Source of the DNA: Sthenelais limicola
Taxonomy: Eukaryota > Annelida > Polychaeta > Phyllodocida > Sigalionidae
NCBI GenBank assembly: GCA_942159475.1
Contig: OW804094.1
Coordinates: forward strand, 22,295,323 to 22,359,322
Reading direction: 5' to 3'
Length of the DNA stretch: 64,000 nt
Below the pieces are notes generated by a model. The model saw only the letters and a program-made list of their open reading frames with translations. It had not been told where the DNA came from and ran no database searches. Numbering within the stretch: position 1 is the first letter of the stretch; each line of letters opens with the position of its first letter. The translations under genes and the position numbers were made by a program. Below, one piece after another: positions 58,601 to 64,000 of this stretch.

Positions 58601-61600
58601 ATTTAGGTGAGAACCTAAAGGGATCGATCTTGGTGACATTGGACGTCACCTCTCTATACACAAATATTCCTAACTTTGAAGGTAGACAGGCGGTGAAAGA
58701 GTTTTTGGAACTACACAGACCAGGCGGAAACCCGGTCCGCAACAACTCGATACTAGATCTATTGACCTTGGTGTTGGAGAGAAACAACTTCAAGTTCAAT
58801 GGGGAAAATTACCTACAAGTAGGAGGTACCGCGATGGGGACAAGGGTCGCCCCTACGTACGCTAACATCTTTATGGACTGGTTCGAACAGAAATACATCT
58901 ATACCAAAACCCTACTACCTGCGCTGTATGGTAGATATATAGATGATATTTTTATGATTTGGAATCATAGTGCGGATGAGCTCAACGACTTTATCTCATC
59001 CCTGAACGAGATCCACGGCTCAATAAAATTCAGCTCCGAGCTCAGTACCACACGACTGAGTTTCCTGGACACCTATGTGATATCGGACCCTTTGACTGGG
59101 CTCTACACCGACCTGTTTTGCAAGGAAACGGATGCAAACAATTACTTGCACTATACTTCGTCCCATAAACGAAGTACGAAGGACGGGATCGTTTTCAGTC
59201 AATTCATCCGGATCCGAAGGATCTGCTCTAGAATAGAGGATTTTGACCGACACTGTCGAGAGAAGGCTCTTTTCTTCAAAAACAGGGGATACCCTGTTGA
59301 AATCCTAGCTAACGCGTATCGCGAGGCTAGATCCAGAGATCGCGCTGAACTACTCCTGGGGAAAGGGGAGAAACCCGCTGCCCCCGGGAATATGGTGGAC
59401 CCATTGATAGCTATCTCGAGGTACCACCCCTCTTGCAACGTGTTTGCAGAGTGCATTAAAAACAACTGGGAAATCCTGGGAAGATCGACAACAACTCAAC
59501 ATATTTTCGAGAGAAAAGCGATCATTGCCCATAGGAGACCCAAGAACATGGGAGAAACACTAATTAGAGCCAAACTACCACTCACATCTCCTGCGAGATC
59601 CATAAAGGTGGCACCCCCACGTCCAAAATGCACTACCAAGAATTGCCACTATTGTCATCGCATTGACAAAACCGGTGAAATCAAGTCGAAAACGACAGGA
59701 CGAAAATACATCACTAGGCACAACGTCACTTGCAAGAGTGATAATTTGATATATTGTTTGGAATGCAAAACATGTGGACGCCAATATGTTGGCAAGACCA
59801 AACAATTGCTCATGAAGCGCCTATATCAACACTTCAGGTGCATCACATACCCAGACACACCTGAACACAACACCAGTGTCGGCAGACACTTCAATGAACC
59901 CATACACCATGGGACTCAAGATGTCAGAGTCTATGTCCTGGAATTCATAAGCTGTTCCCCTGCCGAGGAGCAATCCGAGGACTTAAGGAACACCTTAGAG
60001 GCAAAATGGATACATCGTCTCAAGACGATAGCACCACAAGGTCTAAACATAATGGACGCCATCACCTGGCGCAACCGTCAACAACAAGCACCTTGAGGGG
60101 TGGGGTCAAACACTGAGGAGTCACGGTCGGGCTGTCTAGCCACGTTATAAATTTTTATCACCTATCGACAGCCCGACATCTGCTCCCAAGTGGACCCAAT
60201 CACCCCTCAAGACCCAACTTTGTTGACCATGTGGGTCATCCCTGAAGATCCACACTCCACTGATTAGAGATATCCCCTAATCAGAGCATCCAAAACACTG
60301 TTTACAGTCTGTATAACAGTAATTTCCCTTTTAGTATAGACCTATTTCTATACCCAATAATTAGTCAAACTCTGGATTAATTAGTTTATCAATTCCTATG
60401 GGATATATCCCATTAAAGATCCCTGATCTGCCTGATGAGCCCATCAAAGGGGCGAAACCATGTAGTGCCAAACACCATCAGTGATGGTGGAGGGGCCCTC
60501 CCACCTGTGGATACCTAGCTATGTAACCAAGCTAATGACACCAATAATAAACAACACCTTTTTATTTTTGGTCCATCAATTATATACAGGCGTGGAATAT
60601 GGGGCCTACATCAATTATTAATTTGGAAAAATAATTTGATTGTAATATCCAATGGTGTTTCTGACATCACACCTGGATACCTGTGCACCTGTCTATGACG
60701 TCATAGACCGCAGCGAGGTTGAACAGACCGTCGCCAAGTGAGGGTTCCAATCCTCATTACATGGTAGCAGTACAGAAGGGAGAGGAGGTTGTTTTAGTTT
60801 CGTCGCATATATGGAGTAAATTTAGCTACTTTACAAGTAATTCTTCACCCAGAAATGTTGCCAACGTTCTTTTCAAACATAAAAAAAATCAAATACTTTT
60901 TAGATTTCCTACATGTTAACATCATTGGAATCCACTTCATATCATTTTTTCCAACATTATGTCTTTATCTCAAAATCCTTTTTTTGTAACTTATGAATCA
61001 TTTTTCTGTAACACATCACATATATATATCATGGATAACCTTTATTATGGACTTAGAAGGTTGTGGTTTGGAGCGAAGAGTCTTATGGCATGGGATAGAG
61101 GACGAGCGATAGCGAGTTCTCTATCCCATGTCCATAAGGCTATTCCCTCCAAACCACAACCTTTCAAGTCCTTTAGGGGTCGACCACAGACTCTATCCGC
61201 TGGTAGGATTGTCCGTTACAAGGGCAATTTAGGGACAAAACTGGACCAAAGACCCCTAAATAAAAATGATACTGAGAGGTCATACGTCTGGTACATATTA
61301 AAGAGATCCTTCCAAATTTAAAATACATTTCTTAATTATTTAAAGAATTTCATACCAGGGGACAAATCCACTAGTTAGGTCATATATATTGTATTCTTAG
61401 TTTGTCGTTCTCTTAATAACCTACACATTCAGGGACCCAGTCTAGGCCCAAAGATGAGAGAGTCCCTTCAAACGGAGGGAAAGCCTCTCACTTCAAACCG
61501 CAAAGTGCAATTATAATTCCATTGAAACCGCAAAATATCATTATAATCCCAGTAGAACGCCTAGTCCTACTAGGAAACCTAGGAAAAAATACCATTCTTA

Positions 61601-62204
61601 TCTGATCTGAGGGTTTGGGCCTGGACTGGACCCTGGAAATTATTCTTTTGGTTTTCTTTTGTTTTTGCAAATACCTTTATTTCCATTACACATGTGTACA
61701 AACGTTAGCATAAACGTGAATAACAATAGCATGATTATCGACAAGATTCACCCTAATACACTGCAGAAAAAACATCTCGAAACACTAGACTTAAGGGTGA
61801 GATTTTCAGAAAATGTACAATTGGCAGATGTTCACATTTAGTAAATTCTGCTAAATTAGGCCAATTGGTCAATACTAGGTAAATTTGAGTATATTCAGCT
61901 TTACATTGATACTAGCAATCTGTTTAGTTAGGTTGAACTGTATTTTGAACTTTATTTTCATCTGAAATTTGGGTTATTTGAGAAGATTGCTGAAGGTAAA
62001 TTGTACATTTTCTGAAAACTTGACCCATAAGCAGAAGAATATAGTCCTCCAACTGTCTCATGGAATCCTGTTTGAATGTGTTTCAGCTTGTAGTGATATA
62101 TCCCCTACCGCTGCATGTAACGTTTGGTCCAGTCAGCTCAAGGGATGTCTGAGTACAAGTAATGTGTACAACTATACCGTCAAATACTGCCGCCTCACAT
62201 GTGG
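43495..62204 (+). CDS. Secreted SVWC-ShKT cysteine-rich protein gene (partial, four exons seen)
   Basis: Exons 43495-43675, 52100-52223, 53322-53461 and 62087-62204 join in phase (188 residues so far). Residues 1-~30 are a signal peptide (basic start, then WQFLFLAVFSIASIM). Residues ~62-142 form a single-domain von Willebrand type C (SVWC) domain with eight Cys, including the diagnostic FPHCCP motif. Residues ~150-188 are most of a ShKT domain (CSDISPTAACNVW, GCLSTS, YCRLTCG), whose last Cys should lie in an exon beyond 64000. Four N-glycosylation sequons (NRT, NYT, NTT, NYT). SVWC proteins such as insect Vago are secreted and linked to stress or antiviral responses; ShKT domains occur in channel-blocking peptides and in many proteases. 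The combination here has no assigned role. In-frame TAA at 43483 supports the start. Weak point: the 8.4-kb first intron, which contains another gene, so exon 1 could belong elsewhere. Confidence 0.7.
43668..43797 (+). repeat. 64-bp tandem duplication including the splice donor
   Basis: From CCCTCCAGGTAAACACAAG to 'ccatatgaggaccttt', two near-identical units. Use of the second donor would add a reading frame that ends at TAA after seven codons. Confidence 0.9.
43974..44277 (+). mobile_element. MITE-B copy, right end truncated
   Basis: TGTGATCCGTTTTAGGAAAA start with the shared interior (aagtcgcaaaatatggattt, tttgaaaagaggagat). The right terminal repeat is not found. Confidence 0.7.
44731..45147 (+). 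mobile_element. MITE-B copy, complete
   Basis: TGTGATGTGTTTCAGG...CCTGAAACACATCACA, about 417 bp. Its right half repeats the segment at 43692-43895. Confidence 0.85.
45513..45753 (-). mobile_element. MITE-A copy, reverse orientation
   Basis: catatgggtcaggttttcag...aaaatctgacccatatag; the best-preserved symmetric ends (ATATGGGTCAG / CTGACCCATAT). Confidence 0.9.
45788..45815 (+). repeat. 13-bp perfect inverted repeat
   Basis: ACCCATATTGTAC, two bases, then its exact complement. Confidence 0.85.
46864..47112 (-). mobile_element. MITE-A copy, reverse orientation
   Basis: tatgggtcagattttcag...ctgaaaatctaacccatatg. Confidence 0.85.
47541..47765 (-). CDS. Possible small divergent protein (74 codons)
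   Basis: Short minus-strand ORF in a CpG-rich stretch just upstream of the gene starting at 47944, so the two could share a bidirectional promoter. The composition is protein-like (amphipathic segments such as CEALQPIIEEADERLDMSEL) rather than the AT-rich noise of the window. No family recognised and no intron evidence; it could be chance. Confidence 0.35.
   Translation of the reverse strand: MCDATSRSLRYHLQQPALFVNTTEQGQGKLLKSQVIIFTEKATCEALQPIIEEADERLDMSELSETMSIIAKHL
47770..47943 (+). promoter_or_regulatory. CpG-rich promoter-like region of the nested gene
   Basis: CpG-dense, with a doubled 'ctccaacgtcgcg' (about 47787-47815) and TTAGCAAC (about 47830-47838), an RFX half-site-like sequence. 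No TATA box. Confidence 0.4.
47944..49761 (+). CDS. Small basic protein, CFAP141-like (five exons), nested gene
   Basis: Exons 47944-47970, 48248-48322, 48696-48745, 48905-48979, 49632-49761 join in phase to 118 codons plus TAA. The protein is basic and mostly helical: AERDRRNLTLQSLERKK in the middle, then LLQIDLAERLVSMEQEIIKK to the C-terminus, rich in Lys/Gln/Arg. Length and the pattern of a ~40-residue C-terminal helix remind me of the axonemal microtubule inner protein CFAP141 (C1orf189), but this is a weak recall-based match. It lies on the same strand inside the first intron of the SVWC-ShKT gene. AATAAA at 49890-49895 is a good poly(A) signal. Confidence 0.75.
49890..49895 (+). terminator. 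Poly(A) signal of the nested gene
   Basis: AATAAA 129 nt after the stop codon, followed by T/GT-rich sequence near 49920-49945. Confidence 0.6.
49900..51228. other. Intron sequence without recognised gene
   Basis: Part of the large SVWC-ShKT intron; no repeat family of this window is clear here. The ORF 50477-50785 has no recognisable content. Confidence 0.5.
51229..51440 (+). repeat. Dispersed repeat D, copy 1
   Basis: 'aaagatgagagagtcccttc', 'attataattccatta' and 'tcagatctgagaggttt' in the same order as 61441-61640; parts also occur inverted at 47175-47275 (ggtatgtcagtgattggacg). The ends are unclear. Confidence 0.7.
51890..52075 (-). mobile_element. Degenerate MITE-A copy before SVWC exon
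   Basis: Inner blocks present, left end lost; the right end 'tattttctgacgagattcca' lies 25 bp upstream of exon 52100-52223. Confidence 0.65.
52100..52223 (+). CDS. SVWC exon (first half)
   Basis: Acceptor cattgcag, donor gtgagc. Two bases, 40 codons, two bases; encodes the first three Cys of the SVWC domain (DPCSDDGG, GCDRNYCVHGWK). Confidence 0.85.
52240..52479 (-). mobile_element. MITE-A copy, 17 bp after an SVWC exon
   Basis: tgtgggtcagatctttag...ctgaaaatctgacca; reverse orientation. Confidence 0.8.
52897..53040 (-). mobile_element. Degenerate MITE-A remnant
   Basis: 'gggtcagatcgaacttgcct', 'caccgatcctct' and 'aataaaattcaacattacca' recall the family; heavily eroded. Confidence 0.4.
53322..53461 (+). 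CDS. SVWC exon (second half)
   Basis: Acceptor tttacag, donor gtacgt. Encodes CRELGEVENRN, NCYVTADATL, FPHCCPRIDC: five of the eight SVWC cysteines, including the CCP motif; ends in a Thr/Pro linker. Confidence 0.9.
54087..54150 (+). ncRNA. Hammerhead-ribozyme-like motif in left repeat
   Basis: CTGATGA (54101-54107), stem II GCCC/GGGC (54108-54111, 54119-54122) with a seven-base loop, GAAA (54123-54126), then AC-CAT-GT-A giving a minimal stem III with predicted cleavage after A54133. Stem I pairing is weak (three pairs, two of them wobbles). Type I hammerheads are known in Penelope-like elements. Confidence 0.55.
54361..54376. promoter_or_regulatory. 16-bp palindrome with CRE (TGACGTCA), left repeat
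   Basis: TCTATGACGTCATAGA is its own complement and centred on the CREB/ATF site. Located ~240 bp upstream of ORF1. Confidence 0.6.
54582..57146 (+). CDS. PLE ORF1, gag-like protein (854 codons)
   Basis: Starts at ATG 54582 or, perhaps better, 54615 (MSLFDKTTGKLEKLQ). The N-terminal two-thirds is disordered (Ser/Pro/Asn/Thr-rich); residues about 560-720 form a predicted helical, conserved-looking region (LPPYILEDEKLVHDIINIRR, ...); the C-terminus is basic and Gln/Arg/Gly-rich, suitable for RNA binding. No zinc knuckle or known gag motif is visible. It overlaps ORF2's open frame by 143 nt in a different frame. Most Penelope elements lack a long ORF1, so its role (RNP formation) is inference. 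Confidence 0.75.
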   Translation: MQLCGNTQPHIMSLFDKTTGKLEKLQINNHNEGRNPSAAEAAASTENNSTTAETQEMMEAEIEGKLGTDLREEDIPVSNPKPSSNSHRSESSDARDAILSTATDMRKMQSTSGSKPRGRPPSASRIPSIRNPSIKRYLVPPGSDKNRASVKPNFKANTAISGRAEPSKSQRVPAESALTTRVATPLTPNNNNETSCDDSRIPPSGQISDQALGNPFALTDQNPTYSQLNIFTPIDSGPPVNPTISSSSIPLLEPRPSFDASTPVKLNTATSTESINGEGKQVYPNAIAFTISFDEDNMVINNEAPDGALQALPSRSGHTLPHLPPRDQRRSQKRRRANNTNNTAPGQTYTDAPHVSFLERKSSSSSAFEDPSPIRATNRFEVPADFNTKDPFVPITLPQDNGVSYMDTGEESPAKGELTLLLESIKGDLDIPAAPKIGPQPKPPQKTPSIVIDPPEEEWPTGQEATSSWTWFDKVAKQVAEANDSTKTSTTPRAPSPNLIQFTDKPPMSNLQINTDKSDDRANRNIVFFSQQDGLDIERTSLDLSSIAKREMKEGKKKIVDGTRLKARGQHLASLSHQGVDGSPAVLTSWAIGTEALPPYILEDEKLVHDIINIRRGAAFEIQRRVADTILHKSDTLLTLGYDQITRTKALAEREGSLDYPKAMDLVTTAVARERMKLTDSLSNKRGDLKIRQPTDGDWTNIHQFTAAVARNRAKSARDDQKQQNSKANKDQEGKPSQDSAAPGPSSSSTSRNGDKQERSENQAKKRGRRDRSDPSPHQPHKRQETVNDYHPPQYNNYQPQNQQSDLIALLLQSALGQSRQGFPQNAQFYQPNNERRPRNQFRGKGRQQHASRK
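57004..60096 (+). CDS. PLE ORF2: reverse transcriptase with GIY-YIG endonuclease
   Basis: Open frame of 1030 codons; the real start is probably a Met after the ORF1 stop at 57146, because the first ~50 codons are ORF1 out of frame. An Asn-rich tract follows (about residues 170-205), then the typical PLE N-terminal motif VVNLSNRKISDVEKS and FCPTP. RT motifs: TLDVTSLYTNIP (A), GTAMGTRVAPTYANI (B), YGRYIDDIF with YIDD at residues 645-648 (C), LSFLDTYV (D/E). Near the C-terminus a CxxxxCxxCH motif (residues 876-885) precedes the GIY-YIG domain (LIYCLEC at 915-921, QYVGK at 927-931, then R and H in RLYQHF). No stop or frameshift is seen. Such enzymes prime reverse transcription at nicked or exposed 3' ends. 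Confidence 0.95.
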   Translation: MPFCYSRPLARADRASLRTLSSTNRTMNAGPGISSGAKDASSTPAGNKDIIVFILAFDNRLFHVPVYAHVLLHLYTQKRVKVLMWPICKPNPLHTCSTMYTIHVCPFPTIINGNTHNECNISIELIHVLKNECANINKITFVSKSLVLSRTRPRTKLKTDHLCQQRCLNNNPKKNSNNDNLNNYSAYYHHYNYNNSNNNNEDENEENRTNEVKPEPEVEIFRKYINENEIPTTTTVVNLSNRKISDVEKSVLELGKNFCPTPGEPDLGEIRGDLDNFSKSCRRAHFFHKLDQGHTTNPNPCDVAISENIPTKQQGSPTTAPLNNIWDLKGRMGQNKLFSKPSAWKPPLGPPTLETFIGLNEITINRVIPKAPKRHNMSKDQKMALTNLAADNSIVIKQADKGGAMVIWGREAYITEGNRQLQDAMFYKPQQSDMTISNQTLINKRVTRLLEEGEINQEIHDRLVTDKVRTPEFYLLPKIHKNKSPCPGRPIVSGNGGPTEKISGFIDIILRPYVPRIMSYIKDTSHFLNLIKHLGENLKGSILVTLDVTSLYTNIPNFEGRQAVKEFLELHRPGGNPVRNNSILDLLTLVLERNNFKFNGENYLQVGGTAMGTRVAPTYANIFMDWFEQKYIYTKTLLPALYGRYIDDIFMIWNHSADELNDFISSLNEIHGSIKFSSELSTTRLSFLDTYVISDPLTGLYTDLFCKETDANNYLHYTSSHKRSTKDGIVFSQFIRIRRICSRIEDFDRHCREKALFFKNRGYPVEILANAYREARSRDRAELLLGKGEKPAAPGNMVDPLIAISRYHPSCNVFAECIKNNWEILGRSTTTQHIFERKAIIAHRRPKNMGETLIRAKLPLTSPARSIKVAPPRPKCTTKNCHYCHRIDKTGEIKSKTTGRKYITRHNVTCKSDNLIYCLECKTCGRQYVGKTKQLLMKRLYQHFRCITYPDTPEHNTSVGRHFNEPIHHGTQDVRVYVLEFISCSPAEEQSEDLRNTLEAKWIHRLKTIAPQGLNIMDAITWRNRQQQAP
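60126..60177 (+). repeat. 11-bp inverted repeat straddling the right-repeat start
   Basis: GTCGGGCTGTC (60126-60136) and GACAGCCCGAC (60167-60177). The left repeat contains only the second arm, showing that its 5' boundary at 53820 is a truncation inside the hairpin loop. Confidence 0.8.
60418..60481 (+). ncRNA. Hammerhead-ribozyme-like motif in right repeat
   Basis: The same motif as at 54087-54150: CTGATGA 60432-60438, GAAA 60454-60457, predicted cleavage after A60464. Cleavage at both copies would release one exact 6331-nt unit. Confidence 0.55.
60692..60707. promoter_or_regulatory. CRE palindrome, right repeat
   Basis: Second copy of TCTATGACGTCATAGA; here it would drive transcription into the gene's downstream intron. 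Confidence 0.5.
61049..61172 (+). repeat. Foldback sequence
   Basis: Arms GGACTTAGAAGGTTGTGGTTT and its near-complement AAACCACAACCTTTCAAGTCC, with inner arms TTATGGCATGGGATAGAG / CTATCCCATGTCCATAAG around 'cgagcgatagcgag'. Confidence 0.85.
61441..61640 (+). repeat. Dispersed repeat D, copy 2
   Basis: Same blocks as 51229-51440 (aaagatgagagagtcccttc; tctgatctgag). Confidence 0.7.
61791..62029 (+). mobile_element. MITE-A copy before the ShKT exon
   Basis: agggtgagattttcag...ctgaaaacttgaccca; ends 57 bp upstream of exon 62087-62204. Confidence 0.8.
62087..62204 (+). CDS. ShKT-domain exon
   Basis: Acceptor gtttcag, donor gtaagt. Two bases, 38 codons, two bases. Five of the six ShKT cysteines are present (CSDI, ACNVW, GCLS, YCRLTCG); the sixth should follow directly in the next exon, which I do not find before 64000. 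Confidence 0.8.
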
Positions 62205-62996
62205 GTAAGTAATCAAACCAAATGATTTTTAACAATTATTGTATATCTGTGATCGTTAGAAAATGTACAATCAGCAGGTCGTCCACACATTTAAAATAAT
62301 CTGTTAAATTTAACAAACTCTGTTTTTTGATTAACTAACCTCAAATTTATTTGGCGCCCAGGATCAGGGTGACAAAAAAACCCAATTAAATCTGAATCAA
62401 ACCTTGACGATCGGCATCCATCCGCGTTTTTGTATACAAAAGGCGTCAGCTTTATAGAGGTTTCTGAACGATGCCACACCAATACCATCCTACGCCATAC
62501 AGAACGCCTCGCTACCTTTCTCTGTCTCTTTCGCACATTTCCTCCTCTAAAGCCCCGCTTTTTCACCGTTTTTCCTCTTCAGGCATATCAATGAACATCT
62601 CAGGCAGATGCAAGTACTGGATACGTGTATATTTAAAAAAACAACAAAACGACACTTACATTATGATTGTATTTATCGCTACACAAACACTACCAACCCC
62701 TGTCATGTGACTCGGCACCTGCGCTTCCATCCGCGGTCAGTGCATGCAGTGAATGCATGCACTGACTATGGCAGGGTGGGTGGGTGTGTGTGTCCCATCC
62801 CAGCGCAGGCAACGTATACACGTTACCCATTTATAGTGACTAAAGCCCAGTACATAACATCTTTCTTGGTGGATATACTTTCTAGACAAAATCAAATGTC
62901 TCCGAATTACTTTAAACTGGGAGAAAATCAATAATAACTAGTTTTCCTTGCTAAGCAGCTGTTAATAAGCTTTTAGGGCAGACATTTGCTATACAG
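62205..62996. other. Intron sequence, nothing firm
   Basis: A partial MITE-A left end (about 62248-62320) and otherwise no recognised feature; ORFs 62471-62710 and 62608-62934 have no family signature. Confidence 0.5.
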
Positions 62997-63000
62997 ACAA

Positions 63001-63577
63001 TGCATTTATTATACGTGCATTCTATATGAGACGTGCTATAAGTGGGTTGCTATAAAAGTATTCATATAGGACGTGTCCTATATGAAATGTAGTTGTCTAA
63101 AAATAGCTCTGTTGTTATGCTTCGCGGAGCTTTGGCTCTCCGTGGAGCATGTAAACAAATCCCCACGATCGGTAATCAACCCGTGATTCTGTACTATAAT
63201 TATAGAAATACATAATAAAACTATACATCATTACATAGAGCAATAAATTCTCTTTTGAATGATAGAAATAGAGAGAATGGGACGAGCCGGCAATAATTGA
63301 AAATTTATTGGACGAGATTCCTCCACATAAGCACAATGCCATAGGCAGAGTGCTTACGTGGACGAATCAAGTCCAATAAATTTTTCGATTATTGCAGGCG
63401 AGTTCCATTCTATATTTATTATATGGGCATAAAACTTGGTGCATAAAACTATTAAAAGTGCATAAAAGTGGCCGAATTGGTGACGAATTAGTTCATATAG
63501 GACGCATCCTATATGAATATTTTTATAGCACCCCACTTATAGCACCTCTCATATAGAATGCGCATATAATAAATTGT
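63001..63577 (+). mobile_element. Foldback element with ~86-bp inverted ends and an inner hairpin
   Basis: Left arm 63001-63086 (TGCATTTATTATACGTGCAT...) pairs with right arm 63492-63577. Each arm holds its own palindrome (TTCATATAGGAC / GTCCTATATGAA). A separate hairpin, 63264-63420, lies inside. Confidence 0.8.
63264..63420 (+). repeat. Inner long hairpin, copy 1
   Basis: Arms of about 70 bp: gaatgggacgagccggcaat...ccacataagca and its complement. A second, oppositely oriented copy is at 63752-63917. Confidence 0.85.
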
Positions 63578-63635
63578 ATTAATGTAGCTCAAGGAATGGC
63601 CATGATATGAACGTTTTAAATCATCAATATACTAA

Positions 63636-63690
63636 CAGGGCTGTCAGCAGGGCTGTCAGTGGGGCTGTCAGTGGGGCAGTGGGGCTCTCT
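63636..63690 (+). repeat. Short tandem 'gggctgtcag' repeat
   Basis: Three to four units of ggggctgtcagt-type sequence between the two hairpins. Confidence 0.75.
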
Positions 63691-63751
63691 GAGACTTCTT
63701 TAGTATTTTTTCAGTGATATCTGATGACATATGATCAAATTTTATGCACAT

Positions 63752-63917
63752 ATAATAAATAAAGAATGGAACTCGCCGGCAATAATTGAAAATTTATAGG
63801 ACTTGATTCGTCCACATAAGCACTCTGCCTACGGCATCGTGCTTATGTGGACGAATCTAGTCCAATAAATTTTCGATTATTGCCGGCTCGTCCCATTCTC
63901 TCTATTTATTTCTATTA
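63752..63917 (-). repeat. Long hairpin, copy 2 (opposite orientation)
   Basis: aagaatggaactcgccggca...gtccacataagcac and complement; loop 'ctgcctacggcat' is the complement of copy 1's loop region. Confidence 0.85.
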
Positions 63918-64000
63918 TAGGAATTTCCTACCCAAGTAACGCGAAATAACTTGGCAAGGACTATTTTGCGTAAGGATTCCTTAGGCCAAATTTTAAAAAA

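Larger units (their letters stand above)
60151..60812 (+). repeat. Right terminal direct repeat of the PLE
   Basis: Copy of 53820-54481 at a constant offset of 6331 bp. Confidence 0.9.
53796..60823 (+). mobile_element. Penelope-like retroelement, apparently intact, with target duplication
   Basis: About 7 kb between copies of TATGGAGTAAATTT (53796-53809 and 60810-60823). Order: T-rich junction, 662-bp repeat, ORF1 (854 codons), ORF2 with Penelope-type RT and GIY-YIG endonuclease, second 662-bp repeat. The direct repeats are 6331 bp apart with no indel and no difference that I can see, indicating a young insertion arranged as a partial tandem of two units, as is common for these elements. Plus-strand orientation, in intron 3 of the SVWC-ShKT gene. 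Confidence 0.9.
53609..61020 (+). mobile_element. MITE-B copy split by the Penelope-like element
   Basis: Left half 53609-53809 begins TGTGATGTGTTACAG; right half 60824-61020 ends CTGTAACACATCACA. Joined without the insertion it has the family's usual ~400-bp size. Confidence 0.85.

Noticed and set aside
54551..59805. Minus-strand ORFs opposite the Penelope ORFs
   Set aside because: Shadows of ORF1 and ORF2; no independent motifs.
53820..60812. LTR retrotransposon
   Set aside because: Direct repeats lack TG...CA ends and the polymerase is Penelope-type with GIY-YIG and no integrase, protease or RNase H.
62580..62650. Next ShKT exon after 'cctcttcag'
   Set aside because: The frame there gives no Cys directly after Gly, as the ShKT end requires.

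Overview
The window is nuclear DNA of an invertebrate animal: genes are split by GT-AG introns, CpG is generally depleted, and interspersed repeats are dense. A dispersed repeat whose tail runs into (CACT)n after a 'gggcgtaaag'-type sequence (three sites) resembles repeats I associate with molluscs, so a lophotrochozoan, probably a mollusc, is my best guess (moderate confidence). All four multi-exon genes read left to right. Layout: (1) 1-12.5 kb: the 3' part of an unidentified coiled-coil protein gene, nine phase-consistent exons ending at 12459, with its 5' end outside the window. Its introns hold a ~70-bp tandem array that copies a 3' splice site, a 5'-truncated LINE, several MITE-like elements, a 138-bp tandem repeat with a MITE inside it, and a hammerhead-ribozyme-like motif. 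(2) 12.5-18.5 kb: intergenic or 3' UTR. (3) 18.5-37.2 kb: a complete ASXL (Additional sex combs-like) gene of eleven exons, 1431 codons, with HARE-HTH, DEUBAD and C-terminal PHD finger, preceded by a CpG-rich promoter-like stretch with YY1-like and E-box motifs. (4) 37.2-43.5 kb: intergenic, with a cluster of CTCF-like motifs near 40.05 kb. (5) 43.5 kb to beyond the window: a secreted cysteine-rich protein gene (signal peptide, SVWC domain, start of a ShKT domain). Its large first intron holds a complete small five-exon gene on the same strand (47.9-49.8 kb, possibly ciliary). (6) 53.8-60.8 kb: an apparently intact Penelope-like retroelement lying in intron 3 of the SVWC/ShKT gene and inserted inside an older MITE. 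It has a long ORF1, an RT plus GIY-YIG ORF2, two 662-bp terminal direct repeats each with a hammerhead-like motif and a CRE palindrome, and a 14-bp target duplication. (7) 61-64 kb: nested foldback (long hairpin) elements. The clearest theme is that mobile and tandem repeats touch splice signals. A roughly 235-bp MITE family ends 10-60 bp upstream of five exons in three genes and supplies branch-point-like sequence; a tandem array repeats one acceptor twelve extra times; a splice donor is tandemly duplicated; a LINE begins 21 bp after a donor. The ASXL product is expected to be the scaffold that activates the BAP1 deubiquitinase on chromatin; the SVWC/ShKT product should be secreted; the roles of the coiled-coil protein and the small nested gene are not established from sequence.
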